Shown here: positions 20,827-30,361 of the stretch, piece after piece
Position numbering within the stretch: position 1 is the stretch's first letter
Layout of the letters: every line of letters begins with the position of its first letter
Source: an uncultured Sporosarcina sp.
GTDB lineage: Bacteria; Bacillota; Bacilli; Bacillales_A; Planococcaceae
NCBI GenBank assembly: GCA_948469885.1
Contig: CAOKMT010000006.1
Span: 41,643-105,642 of the forward strand
Direction of reading: 5' to 3'
DNA: 64,000 nt
Translations under genes and position numbers: made by a program
The notes under the pieces: model-generated
Told to the model about the DNA's origin: nothing
Databases searched by the model: none
What the model saw: the letters and a program-made list of their open reading frames with translations, nothing else

Positions 20827-21792
20827 ATGGAACGCAGTTTATCAATGGAATTAGTGCGTGTGACAGAAGGAGCGGCAATATCAGCCGCCCGCTGGATGGG
20901 ACGCGGTTTAAAAAACGAGGCGGATGACGCGGCGACTGAGGCGATGCGTACCGTCTTTGATACAATTCCGATGCGAGGTGTTGTCGTTATCGGTGAAGGT
21001 GAAATGGACGAAGCGCCGATGTTGTATATCGGAGAAGAGCTTGGAATGGGGCACGGACCAGAAGTGGATGTCGCTGTCGATCCTGTCGAAGGGACGAGCA
21101 TCGTCGCATCAGGAGGATGGAATGCGCTAACTGTTCTAGCTATCGCTGATCGAGGCAACTTGCTCCATGCACCGGATATGTATATGGATAAAATCGCCGT
21201 CGGTCCCGAAGCAGTTGGAAAAATCGATATTAATGCTTCCATCACGGACAATTTGAAGGCGGTCGCTAAAGCAAAAAACAAAGATATTGAAGATGTCGTC
21301 GCAACAGTCTTAAACAGAGAACGTCATTTGGAATACATTAACGAAATCCGGGCTGCCGGCGCGCGTATCAAGCTTATCAATGACGGTGACGTGGCAGGAG
21401 CCATCAATACCGCGTTCGATGAGACTGGCGTCGATATTCTGTTCGGCCTAGGCGGCGCGCCGGAAGGAGTCATTTCGGCAGTCGGTTTGAAATGTCTAGG
21501 CGGGGAAATCCAAGGGAAACTTGTTCCGTCCAACGATGCTGAATTGGAACGATGCAAAAAAATGGGCATCGATGTCAATCAGGTGCTGCGCATGGAAGAT
21601 CTCGTAAAAGGAGATGACGCCATTTTTGCAGCTACGGGTGTAACAGATGGGGAATTGCTTCGTGGTGTCCAATTTAAAGGCGGCTACCGATTAACGCATT
21701 CCCTCGTCATGCGCTCAAAATCAGGCACTGTCCGGTTTGTCGAGGGCCGTCATAGCATGAAGAAAAAACCTCATCTCGTCATGCAAGACTGA
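20827..21792 (+). CDS. glpX: Class II fructose-1,6-bisphosphatase
   Basis: 321 residues, the length of GlpX. Metal- and substrate-binding segments are present: [18 protein letters not shown], the DPVEGT motif in [13 protein letters not shown], and [10 protein letters not shown]. It dephosphorylates fructose-1,6-bisphosphate in gluconeogenesis, opposing glycolytic flux through the aldolase encoded upstream. CGGGAGGAA precedes ATG 20827. The gene is flanked on both sides, in opposite orientation, by the repeat composite of element plus module X, so it probably has its own promoter rather than belonging to a murAB-glpX-rho unit. Confidence 0.94.
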   Translation: MERSLSMELVRVTEGAAISAARWMGRGLKNEADDAATEAMRTVFDTIPMRGVVVIGEGEMDEAPMLYIGEELGMGHGPEVDVAVDPVEGTSIVASGGWNALTVLAIADRGNLLHAPDMYMDKIAVGPEAVGKIDINASITDNLKAVAKAKNKDIEDVVATVLNRERHLEYINEIRAAGARIKLINDGDVAGAINTAFDETGVDILFGLGGAPEGVISAVGLKCLGGEIQGKLVPSNDAELERCKKMGIDVNQVLRMEDLVKGDDAIFAATGVTDGELLRGVQFKGGYRLTHSLVMRSKSGTVRFVEGRHSMKKKPHLVMQD

Positions 21793-21816
21793 TATACTTC
21801 GCATAAGACGTGTTGT

Positions 21817-21853
21817 CTTTCGCCTTGCTTCTCTGATGAAAGCAAGGCGAAAG
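21817..21853 (+). terminator. Strong hairpin after glpX
   Basis: CTTTCGCCTTGCTT pairs perfectly with AAGCAAGGCGAAAG (14 bp) around an 8-base loop. The following TTCCTTA is a weak T tract, so termination is likely but not certain. Confidence 0.6.
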
Positions 21854-21865
21854 TTCCTTACAGCC

Positions 21866-21954
21866 GTTTATCAATGACGTCTCTGCGTACTTGTGTCCAG
21901 ATTTTGAATTAAGGCCAGCACAACGCGTGCTTAAATCTGTGATATCCGCCGGAG
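21866..21954 (-). repeat. Multi-hairpin module X, copy 2 (inverted)
   Basis: Read on the minus strand it starts CTCCGGCGGATATCACAGATTT, has AGCACgcgttGTGCT, then AAAATCTGGACACAAGTACG and CATTGAT, matching module X at 20636-20783 in order but with different internal hairpins. It abuts element copy C. Confidence 0.65.
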
Positions 21955-21956
21955 AC

Positions 21957-22095
21957 TTAACTTGAATCAGCAGGGAGTTTGATCTCTTCGTGATTGAAAT
22001 GAGGTTTAGCTTCATCCCGCTAATGATGGAAGTGGGTGGATTTCTGCTCTTGTTGTTACCCCTTCGTCGCAACAAACATTGCTGAATCAAGTTGA
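21957..22095 (+). repeat. Palindromic element, copy C
   Basis: Starts TTAACTTGAATCAGCAG and ends TGCTGAATCAAGTT, in opposite orientation to copy B. About 34 extra bases near the right end (22047-22080) carry a TTGTTG/CAACAA hairpin. The core reads GGGAGTTTGATCTC, then CATCCCGC and GGAAGTGGG. Confidence 0.8.
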
Positions 22096-22124
22096 ATTTT
22101 TCACCGAAAACCTCAAAATTCAAC
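22091..22124 (+). promoter_or_regulatory. Hairpin in the rho leader
   Basis: GTTGAATTTT (22091-22100) and AAAATTCAAC (22115-22124) form a perfect 10-bp stem with a 14-base loop, 31 bases before the rho start. No T run follows. Its left arm overlaps the end of element copy C. Confidence 0.5.
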
Positions 22125-22155
22125 CTCATTAACCTAAAAGAGTGGTGCCTATGAA

Positions 22156-23439
22156 ATGACAACATTAACGATGTCGGCGCTAGAGAATATGACTTTAAAG
22201 GAGTTATATACGCACGCTAGACAATATAAAATAACCTATTACTCGAAATTGACAAAAAAAGAATTGATTTTTGCCATCTTAAAAACCAAAGCTGAAAAAG
22301 AGGGCTTTTTCTTTATGGAAGGCGTTCTTGAAATCATTCAATCAGAAGGATATGGCTTCCTTCGTCCAATCAATTACTCATCGAGTTCTGAAGATATTTA
22401 TATCTCTGCTTCGCAAATCCGTCGTTTCGATCTTCGAAACGGGGACAAAGTGGCAGGGAAAGTACGTCCGCCGAAAGAGTCGGAACGTTATTACGGACTT
22501 TTGCAAGTTGAAGCCGTCAATGGTGAGAATCCAGAGGAATCACGGAATCGGGTTCACTTCCCGGCGCTCACACCACTTTATCCAGATCGGCATATTAAAC
22601 TTGAAACAGATTCTAAGAAGTTATCCACACGGATTATGGATCTTGTCTCTCCTGTCGGTTTTGGGCAACGGGGTCTCATCGTGGCACCTCCCAAAGCAGG
22701 GAAGACACTGTTATTAAAAGAGATTGCAAATTCAATTACGAGAAATCATCCGGAAACGGAGTTGATCGTCTTGTTGATCGACGAGCGGCCGGAAGAAGTG
22801 ACCGATATCGAACGATCTGTCAATGCAGATGTCGTCAGTTCAACTTTTGATGAATTGCCGGAAAACCATATTAAAGTAGCAGAACTCGTGTTGGAACGTG
22901 CAATGCGACTTGTCGAGCATAAAAAAGACGTTGTTATCCTGATGGATTCAATTACGCGGCTGGCACGCGCCTATAACTTGGTTATTCCGCCGAGTGGTCG
23001 TACACTTTCCGGGGGAATCGACCCCGCTGCATTCCACAGGCCGAAACGATTTTTCGGTGCTGCGCGTAACTTGGAAGAGGGCGGCAGTTTGACGATTTTA
23101 GCGACAGCGCTTATCGATACAGGTTCCAGAATGGACGAAGTCATCTATGAGGAATTTAAAGGCACGGGAAATATGGAACTCCATCTTGACCGAAGCCTTG
23201 CTGAACGCCGAATTTTCCCGGCACTCGATATTCGTCGCTCGGGTACGCGAAAAGAAGAGCTGCTCTTGCCGAAAGAACAGCTTGAAAAACTGTGGGCGAT
23301 CCGCAAGACATTTTCGGACGCTCCCGATTTTGTGGAACGTTTCCTTAGAAAGATTCGACAGACAAAAACGAATGAAGAGTTTTTTGATAAGCTAAATGAA
23401 GATATGAAAGCGCATCGGAATGGAAAAGGTTTAATTTAA
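22156..23439 (+). CDS. rho: Transcription termination factor Rho
   Basis: 427 residues. N-terminal helical domain ([15 protein letters not shown]), cold-shock-like RNA-binding domain (EGYGFLRP and [13 protein letters not shown]), then a RecA-type ATPase with Walker [15 protein letters not shown], Walker [17 protein letters not shown] and the R-loop region. The hexamer releases RNA polymerase from untranslated RNA. ATG 22156 follows AGTGGTG; an overlapping ATG at 22151 stops at once. The leader contains a mobile element and a hairpin, so any autoregulation would act through recently changed DNA. Confidence 0.96.
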   Translation: MTTLTMSALENMTLKELYTHARQYKITYYSKLTKKELIFAILKTKAEKEGFFFMEGVLEIIQSEGYGFLRPINYSSSSEDIYISASQIRRFDLRNGDKVAGKVRPPKESERYYGLLQVEAVNGENPEESRNRVHFPALTPLYPDRHIKLETDSKKLSTRIMDLVSPVGFGQRGLIVAPPKAGKTLLLKEIANSITRNHPETELIVLLIDERPEEVTDIERSVNADVVSSTFDELPENHIKVAELVLERAMRLVEHKKDVVILMDSITRLARAYNLVIPPSGRTLSGGIDPAAFHRPKRFFGAARNLEEGGSLTILATALIDTGSRMDEVIYEEFKGTGNMELHLDRSLAERRIFPALDIRRSGTRKEELLLPKEQLEKLWAIRKTFSDAPDFVERFLRKIRQTKTNEEFFDKLNEDMKAHRNGKGLI

Positions 23440-23467
23440 GAGAGAGCTTCCTGAAGAGGGGGGCGAA

Positions 23468-23513
23468 TAAAAGCAGGTGAAGGGACAGAGTGTTTTCCTT
23501 TCACCTGCTTTTG
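23468..23513 (+). terminator. Intrinsic terminator after rho
   Basis: AAAAGCAGGTGAA pairs with TTCACCTGCTTTT in a long stem; inner AGGGA/TTCCT-like pairs may extend it. Confidence 0.8.
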
Positions 23514-23711
23514 TAATTGATAAATGATCTTGTTGCAGAAACACCTTCATATGCAACGCGTTTACCTCGATCTTCCACTCATTTTCGGAAATATGTAGCT
23601 TCTACTCGATTTTCGATATGACAAATTATGAGAGAATTTGTGAACGACCAACGTTTAAATAATGCCCATTCGTGCAATACAAAGAATGGTAACTGATTGG
23701 GGGGAATTCGG

Positions 23712-23912
23712 ATGCATTACGAATATCACATTCAAAAAATAAGTGTTCAATATACACGAGAAGGGTATCGTCTGGAAGAGGATTATGAGCGCTCTATCCA
23801 AAGCTTTGCAGCGAGGGGATGGCGGTTTGTTCAGTTGATAGATTTGACTGAACTTGATCCCAAAAATCCTCGCATCGATCTATTGTTTGAAAGAGAAAAA
23901 GGAGGAGCATAG
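23712..23912 (+). CDS. Small DUF4177-like protein
   Basis: 66 residues: MHYEYHIQKISVQYTREGYR, then an ERSIQSFAARGWRFVQLIDL segment. The pattern of a beta strand followed by a helix ending in ARGW-x-F-V-x-L is that of DUF4177 proteins, whose role is unknown. A GGGGGG tract seven bases before ATG 23712 acts as ribosome site. The stop is one base before the next start, so it is probably co-transcribed with the membrane-protein gene. Confidence 0.7.
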   Translation: MHYEYHIQKISVQYTREGYRLEEDYERSIQSFAARGWRFVQLIDLTELDPKNPRIDLLFEREKGGA

Positions 23913-23913
23913 G

Positions 23914-24417
23914 ATGAATACAATCGCATTACGTCTGCTGAAAATGGTTGTTTTATTATTCGCAGGCCTTTTTGGACTGTTTGTTTTTGCGGGAAATTTG
24001 ATGGACTATAACTCGAACTATGAATTTGTCCACCATGTCCTTTCGATGGACACGACGTTTGAGGGAAATGCATTGATGTGGAGAGCCATTGAAAGTAGCG
24101 CATTCCATACGATCGCCTATTGGGGGCTTATTATTGCCGAAGGTGTTTTCAGTTTGCTCGCCTTTATCGGTGTTTACCATATGGCGAAAAACTTGCGTGC
24201 ACCGGGACATCTGTTTAACCGTTCGAAAGCATTTGGTTTTTACGCGTTCATGCTTGGTTTTGCCATCTGGTTTTTCGGATTCGTCGTGATCGGTAGTGAA
24301 TGGTTTGCCATGTGGCAATCGCAAATTTGGAACGGAAAAGAAACCGCCATGGACATCACAACCGTATGGGTTGGCTTTGCAGTTTTATTGGCGTTGAAAG
24401 ACGAAGATTTGGAATAA
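23914..24417 (+). CDS. DUF2165 family membrane protein
   Basis: 167 residues with four clear membrane spans (residues about 8-28, 65-88, 110-130 and 148-160). Trp/Phe-rich loops such as YAFMLGFAIWFFGFVVIGSEWF resemble the DUF2165 small integral membrane family; no function is established. AAAAGGAGGAG precedes ATG 23914. Frames beginning at 23854 overlap the upstream gene and lack a site. Confidence 0.7.
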   Translation: MNTIALRLLKMVVLLFAGLFGLFVFAGNLMDYNSNYEFVHHVLSMDTTFEGNALMWRAIESSAFHTIAYWGLIIAEGVFSLLAFIGVYHMAKNLRAPGHLFNRSKAFGFYAFMLGFAIWFFGFVVIGSEWFAMWQSQIWNGKETAMDITTVWVGFAVLLALKDEDLE

Positions 24418-24461
24418 AGAGCTGTCAACAACAACACCGCAGCATGGTCAGTAAAAGATAG

Positions 24462-24490
24462 TTGCATGGTGAAACCGAATTTGCTATACT
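24462..24490 (+). promoter_or_regulatory. SigA promoter for rpmE
   Basis: TTGCAT (24462-24467), 17-base spacer and TATACT (24485-24490), leaving a leader of about 110 bases before rpmE. Confidence 0.65.
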
Positions 24491-24608
24491 ATCTTAGGTA
24501 TCGTAAAAACGATCTGCTGCATATACGGCTGGCGAAACGGGTCGTGTAAGGCATCAGTCTTATAATAAATTCTGTTCCAGATGGTTCAGAGCGAGAGGAG
24601 AGAGACCG

Positions 24609-24830
24609 ATGAAAGCAGGAATACATCCAGAATACAAAACAGCGAAAGTTACTTGTTCATGTGGAAATACATTTGAAACAGGATCTGTAAAAGAAGACAT
24701 TCGCGTTGAAGTTTGCTCTGAGTGCCACCCGTTCTACACAGGACGTCAAAAATTTGCTGCAGCGGACGGCCGTGTCGACCGCTTCAACAAAAAATATGGC
24801 CTCAAAGAAGAAGGTCGCGAAGAAGAGTAA
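24609..24830 (+). CDS. rpmE: Ribosomal protein L31, zinc-binding type
   Basis: 73 residues. [20 protein letters not shown] starts the protein, with the zinc-binding cysteines in CSCG and [12 protein letters not shown]; this is the C+ form, which in B. subtilis is replaced by a zinc-free paralogue during zinc limitation. GAGAGGAGAGAG precedes ATG 24609. rho-rpmE order is conserved, but tdk, next in B. subtilis, is separated here by the copper genes. Confidence 0.96.
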   Translation: MKAGIHPEYKTAKVTCSCGNTFETGSVKEDIRVEVCSECHPFYTGRQKFAAADGRVDRFNKKYGLKEEGREEE

Positions 24831-24839
24831 GACTTTCTC

Positions 24840-24882
24840 GAAATACCCGTCAGGTGCTTATGCATCAGACGGGTATTTTTTG
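24840..24882 (+). terminator. Intrinsic terminator after rpmE
   Basis: AAATACCCGTC pairs with GACGGGTATTT, followed by TTTT; the loop is GTGCTTATGCATCA-like. Confidence 0.85.
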
Positions 24883-24897
24883 GGTTGTACAATAAAT

Positions 24898-24967
24898 GAC
24901 GTTGGTGAAAAAATCCCTACTTCCATAAAGTTGGAGATAGGGATGGAATGTCACTAACGTCTTTTTT
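24898..24967. repeat. Nested palindromic element next to the copper genes
   Basis: GACGTTGGTGA (24898-24908) and TCACTAACGTC (24951-24961) form the ends. Inside, ATCCCTA/TAGGGAT and CTTCCA/TTGGAG form a second hairpin. The core (minus strand ATTCCATCCC, GGAAGTAGGGA) resembles that of elements A-D, but the ends differ. Six T after the right end could make it a terminator too. Confidence 0.6.
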
Positions 24968-25002
24968 ATAAATAGATAGGGAACTAAGAAAATCCGACTA
25001 CA

Positions 25003-25041
25003 CGCTGCTTTCCGTTCCAAGCGGACGCCCTCAGGAAAGCA
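25003..25041 (+). repeat. Bacillales intergenic GC-rich repeat, copy 2
   Basis: GCTTTCCGTTCCAAGCGGAC matches the core of the repeat at 18316-18370 in opposite orientation. Confidence 0.5.
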
Positions 25042-25064
25042 ATGGTATATTTAAGTTATTATAT

Positions 25065-25105
25065 AAAAAAAGACGAACCAAAATCAGTTACACTGACTTC
25101 GGACC
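25065..25105 (-). terminator. Intrinsic terminator of copA
   Basis: On the minus strand CCGAAGTCAGT pairs with ACTGATTTTGG (G-T pairs and one mismatch), followed by TTCGTC and a run of seven T. Confidence 0.7.
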
Positions 25106-25120
25106 GCCCCGCGACAGATG

Positions 25121-27331
25121 TTAAATCTTAACCTTTTTTAATCTGAGTGAATTTAAAACAACGGAGACAGAACTAAACGCCATTGCTGCGCCTGCCAACC
25201 ATGGTGCTAGAAAACCGAGCATGGCGAAGGGGATCATAATAATGTTGTATAGAAATGCCCAAAGTAAATTTTGTTTTATATTCGTCATTGTTTTTTTGCT
25301 AATGATGATGGCATCGGCTAAACGGTCTATATTATCTTTTATGATCGTCACATCGCCCGATTCAATCGCAATATCTGCTCCGGTGCCCATGGCTACGCCC
25401 ACATTTGCGATCGCGAGCGCAGGTGCATCATTAATCCCATCACCGACCATAATCACTTTATTCCCATCTTGTTGTAATTGAGTTATGAATGCTGCCTTAT
25501 CCTGTGGTGTCACCTCTGTTTGGAGTCTATCTATGCCCACTTTTCTCGCAATCGCCATTCCGGCATCCTTATTGTCACCTGTCAACATGACGACATCCAA
25601 TCCCATTTGTTTTAACCGGGAAACACCGATCGTTGACGAGGCTTTTAGTTCATCGGCAACTGCGATGACGCCTGCGTAGCGTGAATCTATAAAGGCGATC
25701 ATGACTGTTTTTCCTTCTTTTTCAAGCTCTATCACTAACTGTTTGGCTTTTGAGGGAAGAAAATGTTTGTTTTTTATAAAGTACCTTGGATTGGCGATGA
25801 TAACTTTCTTCCTGTCTACTGAAGCTTTGACACCGTATCCTGGGATCGAAAACACTTGAGTGGCTTTAGGAAGAAAGGGGATCTTTGTTTTCACCTCTTT
25901 CATAATCGCTTTAGCGACCGGATGCGCTGAATCATTTTCAACCGCTCCAATGATTTCCAAAAAATCATGTAGACGAATTTGATGAACAAAAATGTCCGTT
26001 ACTTGAGGAGATCCTTTTGTAAGGGTTCCTGTTTTATCGAAAACTACGGTTTTACACCGACCTAGTAACTCTAGAAATTTCCCTTCTTTAAATAGAATGC
26101 CTAATTGTGCAGCTCGTCCACTTCCGACCATGATAGACGTTGGCGTTGCCAAACCGAGGGCACAGGGACATGCAATAATTAAAACAGCGATCACTTTTTC
26201 CAGCGCTGCGTTAAAATCACCTGGTTGTAAGAGGAAATACCATGCCCCGAACGTAGTTAACGCAATCATGATTACGATTGGAACGAAAGCGCCGATCATT
26301 TTATCGGCTTGTTGTTGAATCGGAGCTTTGGATGCTTGTGCTTCTTCCACGATACGAATAATTTGAGACAAGGTGGTCTCGGAATCCCGTTTTGTCACTT
26401 TAATTTGTAATACACCATTTTGATTGACTGTTCCAGCATATACCGGATCTCCGAAGTTTTTTTCAACGGGAATACTTTCTCCGGTTAACAGAGATTCATT
26501 GATCATTGAATTCCCTATGATTACTTGTCCATCAATCGGAATTTTCTCTCCAGGTTTAAGGATAATGACATCCCCTGGGACAATACGGTCAATGGGTGAT
26601 GTCGATTCTTTGCCATTCATATAAAGTGTCGCTGTTTTTGTTTGCAACTGATAGAGCTTTTTGATAGCTTCCGTCGTTTTCGATTTTGTTTTGGCTTCTA
26701 GTAATTTTCCAAGCAAAACGAATGTAATGATAAACGCGCTCGTTTCATAATATAATACGATGGGCGCTGTTTGATTTGTAGAGTATAGGGAGGCGAAGGT
26801 CAGAAAATGACTATAAAAAAAGGCGGCAGATGTACTGAGCACCACTAAAACATCCATGTTTGTACTTCGGTTTATTAGCGCTTTCCAAGCTCTTTCATAA
26901 AATTGAAACCCGATGAAGAATTGAATTGGAATCGTAAGCGCAAGTTGGAAGAACGGGTTGGTAAATAAAGCAGGAATATAAAGAAACGAGGCCCAATTAA
27001 AATGAGCAAACATCGACCATGCCAATGGAATCGTGAGCAAGGCTGAAAAGATGAACTCCCATTGTAGAACAGTAATGTCCCTCCGCTTTTCATCATGGGA
27101 TTCGTTATGATTTTTGCTAACCTTTTCAGCTTCGAAGCCAATTTTATTAATTTTATTGATGATAGCAGAAATGCTTGTCCGATTTTTATTAAACGTAACA
27201 CGCCCTTTTTCAGTGGCTAAATTAACGTTTATATTCGTAACGCCATCTATTTTGGAAACTACTTTTTCAATTCTTGTCGTACAAGCAGCACAATGTATTC
27301 CTTTGATAGCTAAATAGCTCGTTTCTTCCAT
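25121..27331 (-). CDS. copA: Copper-exporting P1B-type ATPase
   Basis: 736 residues. One N-terminal heavy-metal domain with GIHCAACTTRIE, membrane helices, actuator loop LLTGESIPVEKN, the CPC motif in ACPCALGLATP, phosphorylation site DKTGTLT, SAHPVAKAI, TGDNKDAGMAIA and GDGINDAPALA. CPC plus these motifs define Cu(I) ATPases; B. subtilis CopA has two metal domains. ATG 27331 has a weak GGTGAG upstream; the frame from 27358 adds nine residues. Paired with a CtaG-like gene upstream, it may load copper for oxidase assembly or detoxify. No csoR or copZ is in the window. Confidence 0.95.
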   Translation of the reverse strand: MEETSYLAIKGIHCAACTTRIEKVVSKIDGVTNINVNLATEKGRVTFNKNRTSISAIINKINKIGFEAEKVSKNHNESHDEKRRDITVLQWEFIFSALLTIPLAWSMFAHFNWASFLYIPALFTNPFFQLALTIPIQFFIGFQFYERAWKALINRSTNMDVLVVLSTSAAFFYSHFLTFASLYSTNQTAPIVLYYETSAFIITFVLLGKLLEAKTKSKTTEAIKKLYQLQTKTATLYMNGKESTSPIDRIVPGDVIILKPGEKIPIDGQVIIGNSMINESLLTGESIPVEKNFGDPVYAGTVNQNGVLQIKVTKRDSETTLSQIIRIVEEAQASKAPIQQQADKMIGAFVPIVIMIALTTFGAWYFLLQPGDFNAALEKVIAVLIIACPCALGLATPTSIMVGSGRAAQLGILFKEGKFLELLGRCKTVVFDKTGTLTKGSPQVTDIFVHQIRLHDFLEIIGAVENDSAHPVAKAIMKEVKTKIPFLPKATQVFSIPGYGVKASVDRKKVIIANPRYFIKNKHFLPSKAKQLVIELEKEGKTVMIAFIDSRYAGVIAVADELKASSTIGVSRLKQMGLDVVMLTGDNKDAGMAIARKVGIDRLQTEVTPQDKAAFITQLQQDGNKVIMVGDGINDAPALAIANVGVAMGTGADIAIESGDVTIIKDNIDRLADAIIISKKTMTNIKQNLLWAFLYNIIMIPFAMLGFLAPWLAGAAMAFSSVSVVLNSLRLKKVKI

Positions 27332-27487
27332 ACTGCTTCTCACCAGCCTTTTTATCATTACGTTGCATTCTATGATAGATATTTCTATTTAGAACAAGGA
27401 CACGTAGAAGAAGCACTCGCTTTATAGAAATGAGAGAAGTGCCAAGGCTACTTTCAGCCCGATTGAAAGCATTTGTCCACAAGCTGG

Positions 27488-27515
27488 GCAGCCTAACACT
27501 TAAAGTGTAGGCTGC
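27488..27515. other. Hairpin between ctaG-like gene and copA
   Basis: GCAGCCTA-a-CACT and AGTG-TAGGCTGC pair over 12 bp with a small loop. No T run on either strand, so it may be an RNA processing or stability element within the operon. Confidence 0.45.
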
Positions 27516-27534
27516 TAAGATCAATGAAAGCTCC

Positions 27535-28332
27535 TTACACCTTTTTTTCTAATGTAAATGTCATCACCAATCCGAACTTATGCAAGCCTAACATAAATAT
27601 GCCTGCCATAATTTGATCGAACTTTGTGTTGAATGGTGGGGGGAGTAAGGTGAAAGAGCTAGATTGTGAAGGCATGCAAAGATGGGCGGTAATTTGCGCG
27701 AAGAAAGGATTATTCCCGCCATCTATGAAGGCGGTCAATATAAAAAGAAGACATGCCGGCATTAGTATAAGCCCATTCAAGAACCCGTAACGTTTCATGC
27801 ACCCTTTACAGAGTCGCTGTTTCAGGTCTGGTGATGCGATTGGCCACCACATCCCAAAAGATAAGATAAATAACAATAATAAATACCCATTTTGGAGGTA
27901 AGGGCTTTGTGAAAGAATGTTTAGTACGACGGGCAAATGATAAAGCAGAAACAATACAGCAAAAACATACAGTGCCATCTTCGCTGAAAAAAGTAATTTC
28001 ATGATCTTTTTCAGTCTTTGCATTTCAAACACCTGGTTACATATAGATTCCGGAATACCGAACAAAATGATAGGAGGAATGATAAAATAAAGGATGCTCA
28101 TCTGGATCATGTGTAAACTGAATGAAAGGTGGCTGATGTTGTATAAAGGGCTGCCGATAGTTAAATATAAGAACCCTAAACCAAGAAAAAAGAGAAGGGG
28201 TTGCTTATGATATAATTTTAAAGTCGTAAAGCGATGGATGAAAAATGTGTATACAATGCCTATACAGATCAGAACGATTAACAATTGGGTATTCCATACC
28301 AATTGACCGGCAAGCAAAACATCCCAAAACAT
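27535..28332 (-). CDS. ctaG: CtaG-type cytochrome c oxidase assembly protein
   Basis: 265 residues with seven or so membrane spans, the size of the caa3-type CtaG family. Conserved-looking features include HMIQMSILYFIIPPIILFGIPE, the LYHLP motif, MWWPIAS and the C-terminal HKFGLVMTF. Members help form the copper centre of caa3 oxidase. AAAGGAGT lies five bases before the ATG at 28332. Transcribed toward copA 200 bases downstream. B. subtilis ctaG lies with ctaCDEF, so this copy is probably an extra paralogue gained with copA. Confidence 0.82.
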   Translation of the reverse strand: MFWDVLLAGQLVWNTQLLIVLICIGIVYTFFIHRFTTLKLYHKQPLLFFLGLGFLYLTIGSPLYNISHLSFSLHMIQMSILYFIIPPIILFGIPESICNQVFEMQRLKKIMKLLFSAKMALYVFAVLFLLYHLPVVLNILSQSPYLQNGYLLLLFILSFGMWWPIASPDLKQRLCKGCMKRYGFLNGLILMPACLLFILTAFIDGGNNPFFAQITAHLCMPSQSSSFTLLPPPFNTKFDQIMAGIFMLGLHKFGLVMTFTLEKKV

Positions 28333-28520
28333 GTAAAACTCCTTTCTTCGATCTTTTGATCAATGAAGAAACAAGGAAGTTTCTCGAAAAGTGAACGGGT
28401 ACATCCGAGTGGATAGCCTAAAGAAGGGCTGACGGTATTATATGCTGAGCAGGGCTCAAAAAGTGATCAATTAGATAAAGTAGAGCATACATAAGTGGAA
28501 ATGAAGAAAGGTGAGACAAT

Positions 28521-29123
28521 ATGTACGTATCCATGCAAGGTGGATGGATTGAAGTGATTTGTGGTAGCATGTTCTCTGGAAAATCGGAAGAATTGATTCG
28601 CCGTGTGCGACGTGCCCAATTTGCAAAACAGAAAATTATCGTATTCAAACCGGAAATCGATAACCGGTATAGTGACAATGAAGTCGTCAGTCATAACGGG
28701 ACAACAGTGATTGCTCGGCCGATTGCATCCTCTACACATATTCGGCAATATGATTTAGCCGATTTTGATATCGTTGCAATCGACGAAGCCCAGTTTTTTG
28801 ACGACAGCATCGTCGATACGGTCATGATGTTGGCGGATGAGGGATTCCGTGTCATTATCGCGGGATTGGACCAAGATTTCCGGGGGAAACCGTTCGGTCC
28901 GATGCCACGGCTCATGGCTGTGGCGGAACATGTAACGAAATTGCAAGCCGTTTGTACCGTTTGTGGTTCCCCCGCAAGCCGAACACAACGGCTCATTAAC
29001 GGTGCCCCTGCACGATACGAAGACCCGATTATCCTTGTCGGCGCAGCAGAATCATACGAAGCAAGATGCCGTACTCATCATGAAGTGCCAAAAGGAAAAT
29101 CAGCAGACATGAATGGACTGTGA
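28521..29123 (+). CDS. tdk: Thymidine kinase
   Basis: 200 residues, type II thymidine kinase of the salvage pathway. P-loop [14 protein letters not shown], Walker B-like IDEAQFFDD, the lasso-domain zinc ligands CTVCG with CRTHH near the C terminus. AAGGTGAG is six bases before ATG 28521; a second ATG at 28533 is less well placed. tdk normally follows rpmE directly; here it follows the divergent copper genes. Confidence 0.95.
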   Translation: MYVSMQGGWIEVICGSMFSGKSEELIRRVRRAQFAKQKIIVFKPEIDNRYSDNEVVSHNGTTVIARPIASSTHIRQYDLADFDIVAIDEAQFFDDSIVDTVMMLADEGFRVIIAGLDQDFRGKPFGPMPRLMAVAEHVTKLQAVCTVCGSPASRTQRLINGAPARYEDPIILVGAAESYEARCRTHHEVPKGKSADMNGL

Positions 29124-29284
29124 ATGGCAGGCATTGTTGCTAGGTTCTAGGAAAAAGGACAAGCACAAAGTAAAATTTTTTGATAGTAGTAAACACGGAT
29201 ATCGTGTGAAGGAATCGCTGTATTTTCCTTCCTAATTCCCGTACAATGAATAGACAAAATAGCTAGGAAACTGAGGTGTCTACT

Positions 29285-30361
29285 ATGTTTGAACGACTTC
29301 AAGCTGTGGAAGATCGATATGACCAACTGAACGAACTGTTAAGTGATCCCGATGTCGTTAGCGACCCGACGAAACTTCGCGATTATTCCAAAGAACAAGC
29401 AGGCTTACAGGAAACGGTAGAAGTTTACCGAGAATATAAAAGGATCGTCACAGAACGAGACAATGCCAAAAGCTTACTTGAAGAAAAATTGGATGACGAA
29501 ATGAAAGAACTCGTCACCCTTGAGATTTCAGAACTGGAAGAACAGATCGGCCCACTCGAAGAAAGACTGAAAGTACTATTGATCCCGAAAGATCCGAATG
29601 ACGATAAAAACGTCATTATGGAAATCCGTGGCGCTGCCGGAGGGGATGAAGCTGCATTATTTGCAGGTAATTTGTTCCGTATGTACAGCCGCTATGCGGA
29701 AGCGAACAATTGGAAAGTGGACGTGATGGACGCGTCCCAAACGGAACTTGGTGGCTTTAAAGAAATCATTTTCAGCATCAACGGAAATGGTGCTTTTTCA
29801 AAATTGAAATTTGAAAACGGTGCGCACCGCGTACAACGTGTACCTGAAACAGAATCAGGTGGTCGTGTTCATACATCGACAGCGACCGTTGCTGTTTTAC
29901 CGGAAGCAGAAGACGTCGATATTGAAATTCGTAAAGAAGATTTAAAAATAGATACGTACCGGTCAAGTGGTGCAGGTGGACAACACGTGAACACGACGGA
30001 CTCTGCTGTTCGGATTACCCATTTGCCGACAGGTATTGTCGTATCGATGCAGGATGAAAAATCACAAATTAAAAACCGTGAAAAAGCAATGAAAGTATTA
30101 AAGGCACGTGTTTATGATGCGGCACAGCGTGAAGCGCAAGCAGAATACGCTGCAAGCCGTAAATCTGCCGTCGGGACAGGGGATCGCTCTGAACGGATTC
30201 GGACGTATAATTTTCCACAAAACCGTGTCACCGATCATCGCATCGGATTGACGATTCAAAAGCTTGACCAAATTATCGAAGGCCATCTTGAAGAGATTAT
30301 CGATGCGCTTATTATAGAAGAACAAGCACATAACTTGGAAAGTTTGAATGCTCATGACTGA
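29285..30361 (+). CDS. prfA: Peptide chain release factor 1
   Basis: 358 residues. Recognises UAA and UAG stops. GGQ motif in [17 protein letters not shown], and the domain 2 region [22 protein letters not shown] with the [18 protein letters not shown] stretch. GAGGTG, six bases before ATG 29285, sets the start; the upstream GTG at 29276 overlaps that site. Its Gln is methylated by the product of the overlapping downstream gene. Confidence 0.95.
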   Translation: MFERLQAVEDRYDQLNELLSDPDVVSDPTKLRDYSKEQAGLQETVEVYREYKRIVTERDNAKSLLEEKLDDEMKELVTLEISELEEQIGPLEERLKVLLIPKDPNDDKNVIMEIRGAAGGDEAALFAGNLFRMYSRYAEANNWKVDVMDASQTELGGFKEIIFSINGNGAFSKLKFENGAHRVQRVPETESGGRVHTSTATVAVLPEAEDVDIEIRKEDLKIDTYRSSGAGGQHVNTTDSAVRITHLPTGIVVSMQDEKSQIKNREKAMKVLKARVYDAAQREAQAEYAASRKSAVGTGDRSERIRTYNFPQNRVTDHRIGLTIQKLDQIIEGHLEEIIDALIIEEQAHNLESLNAHD

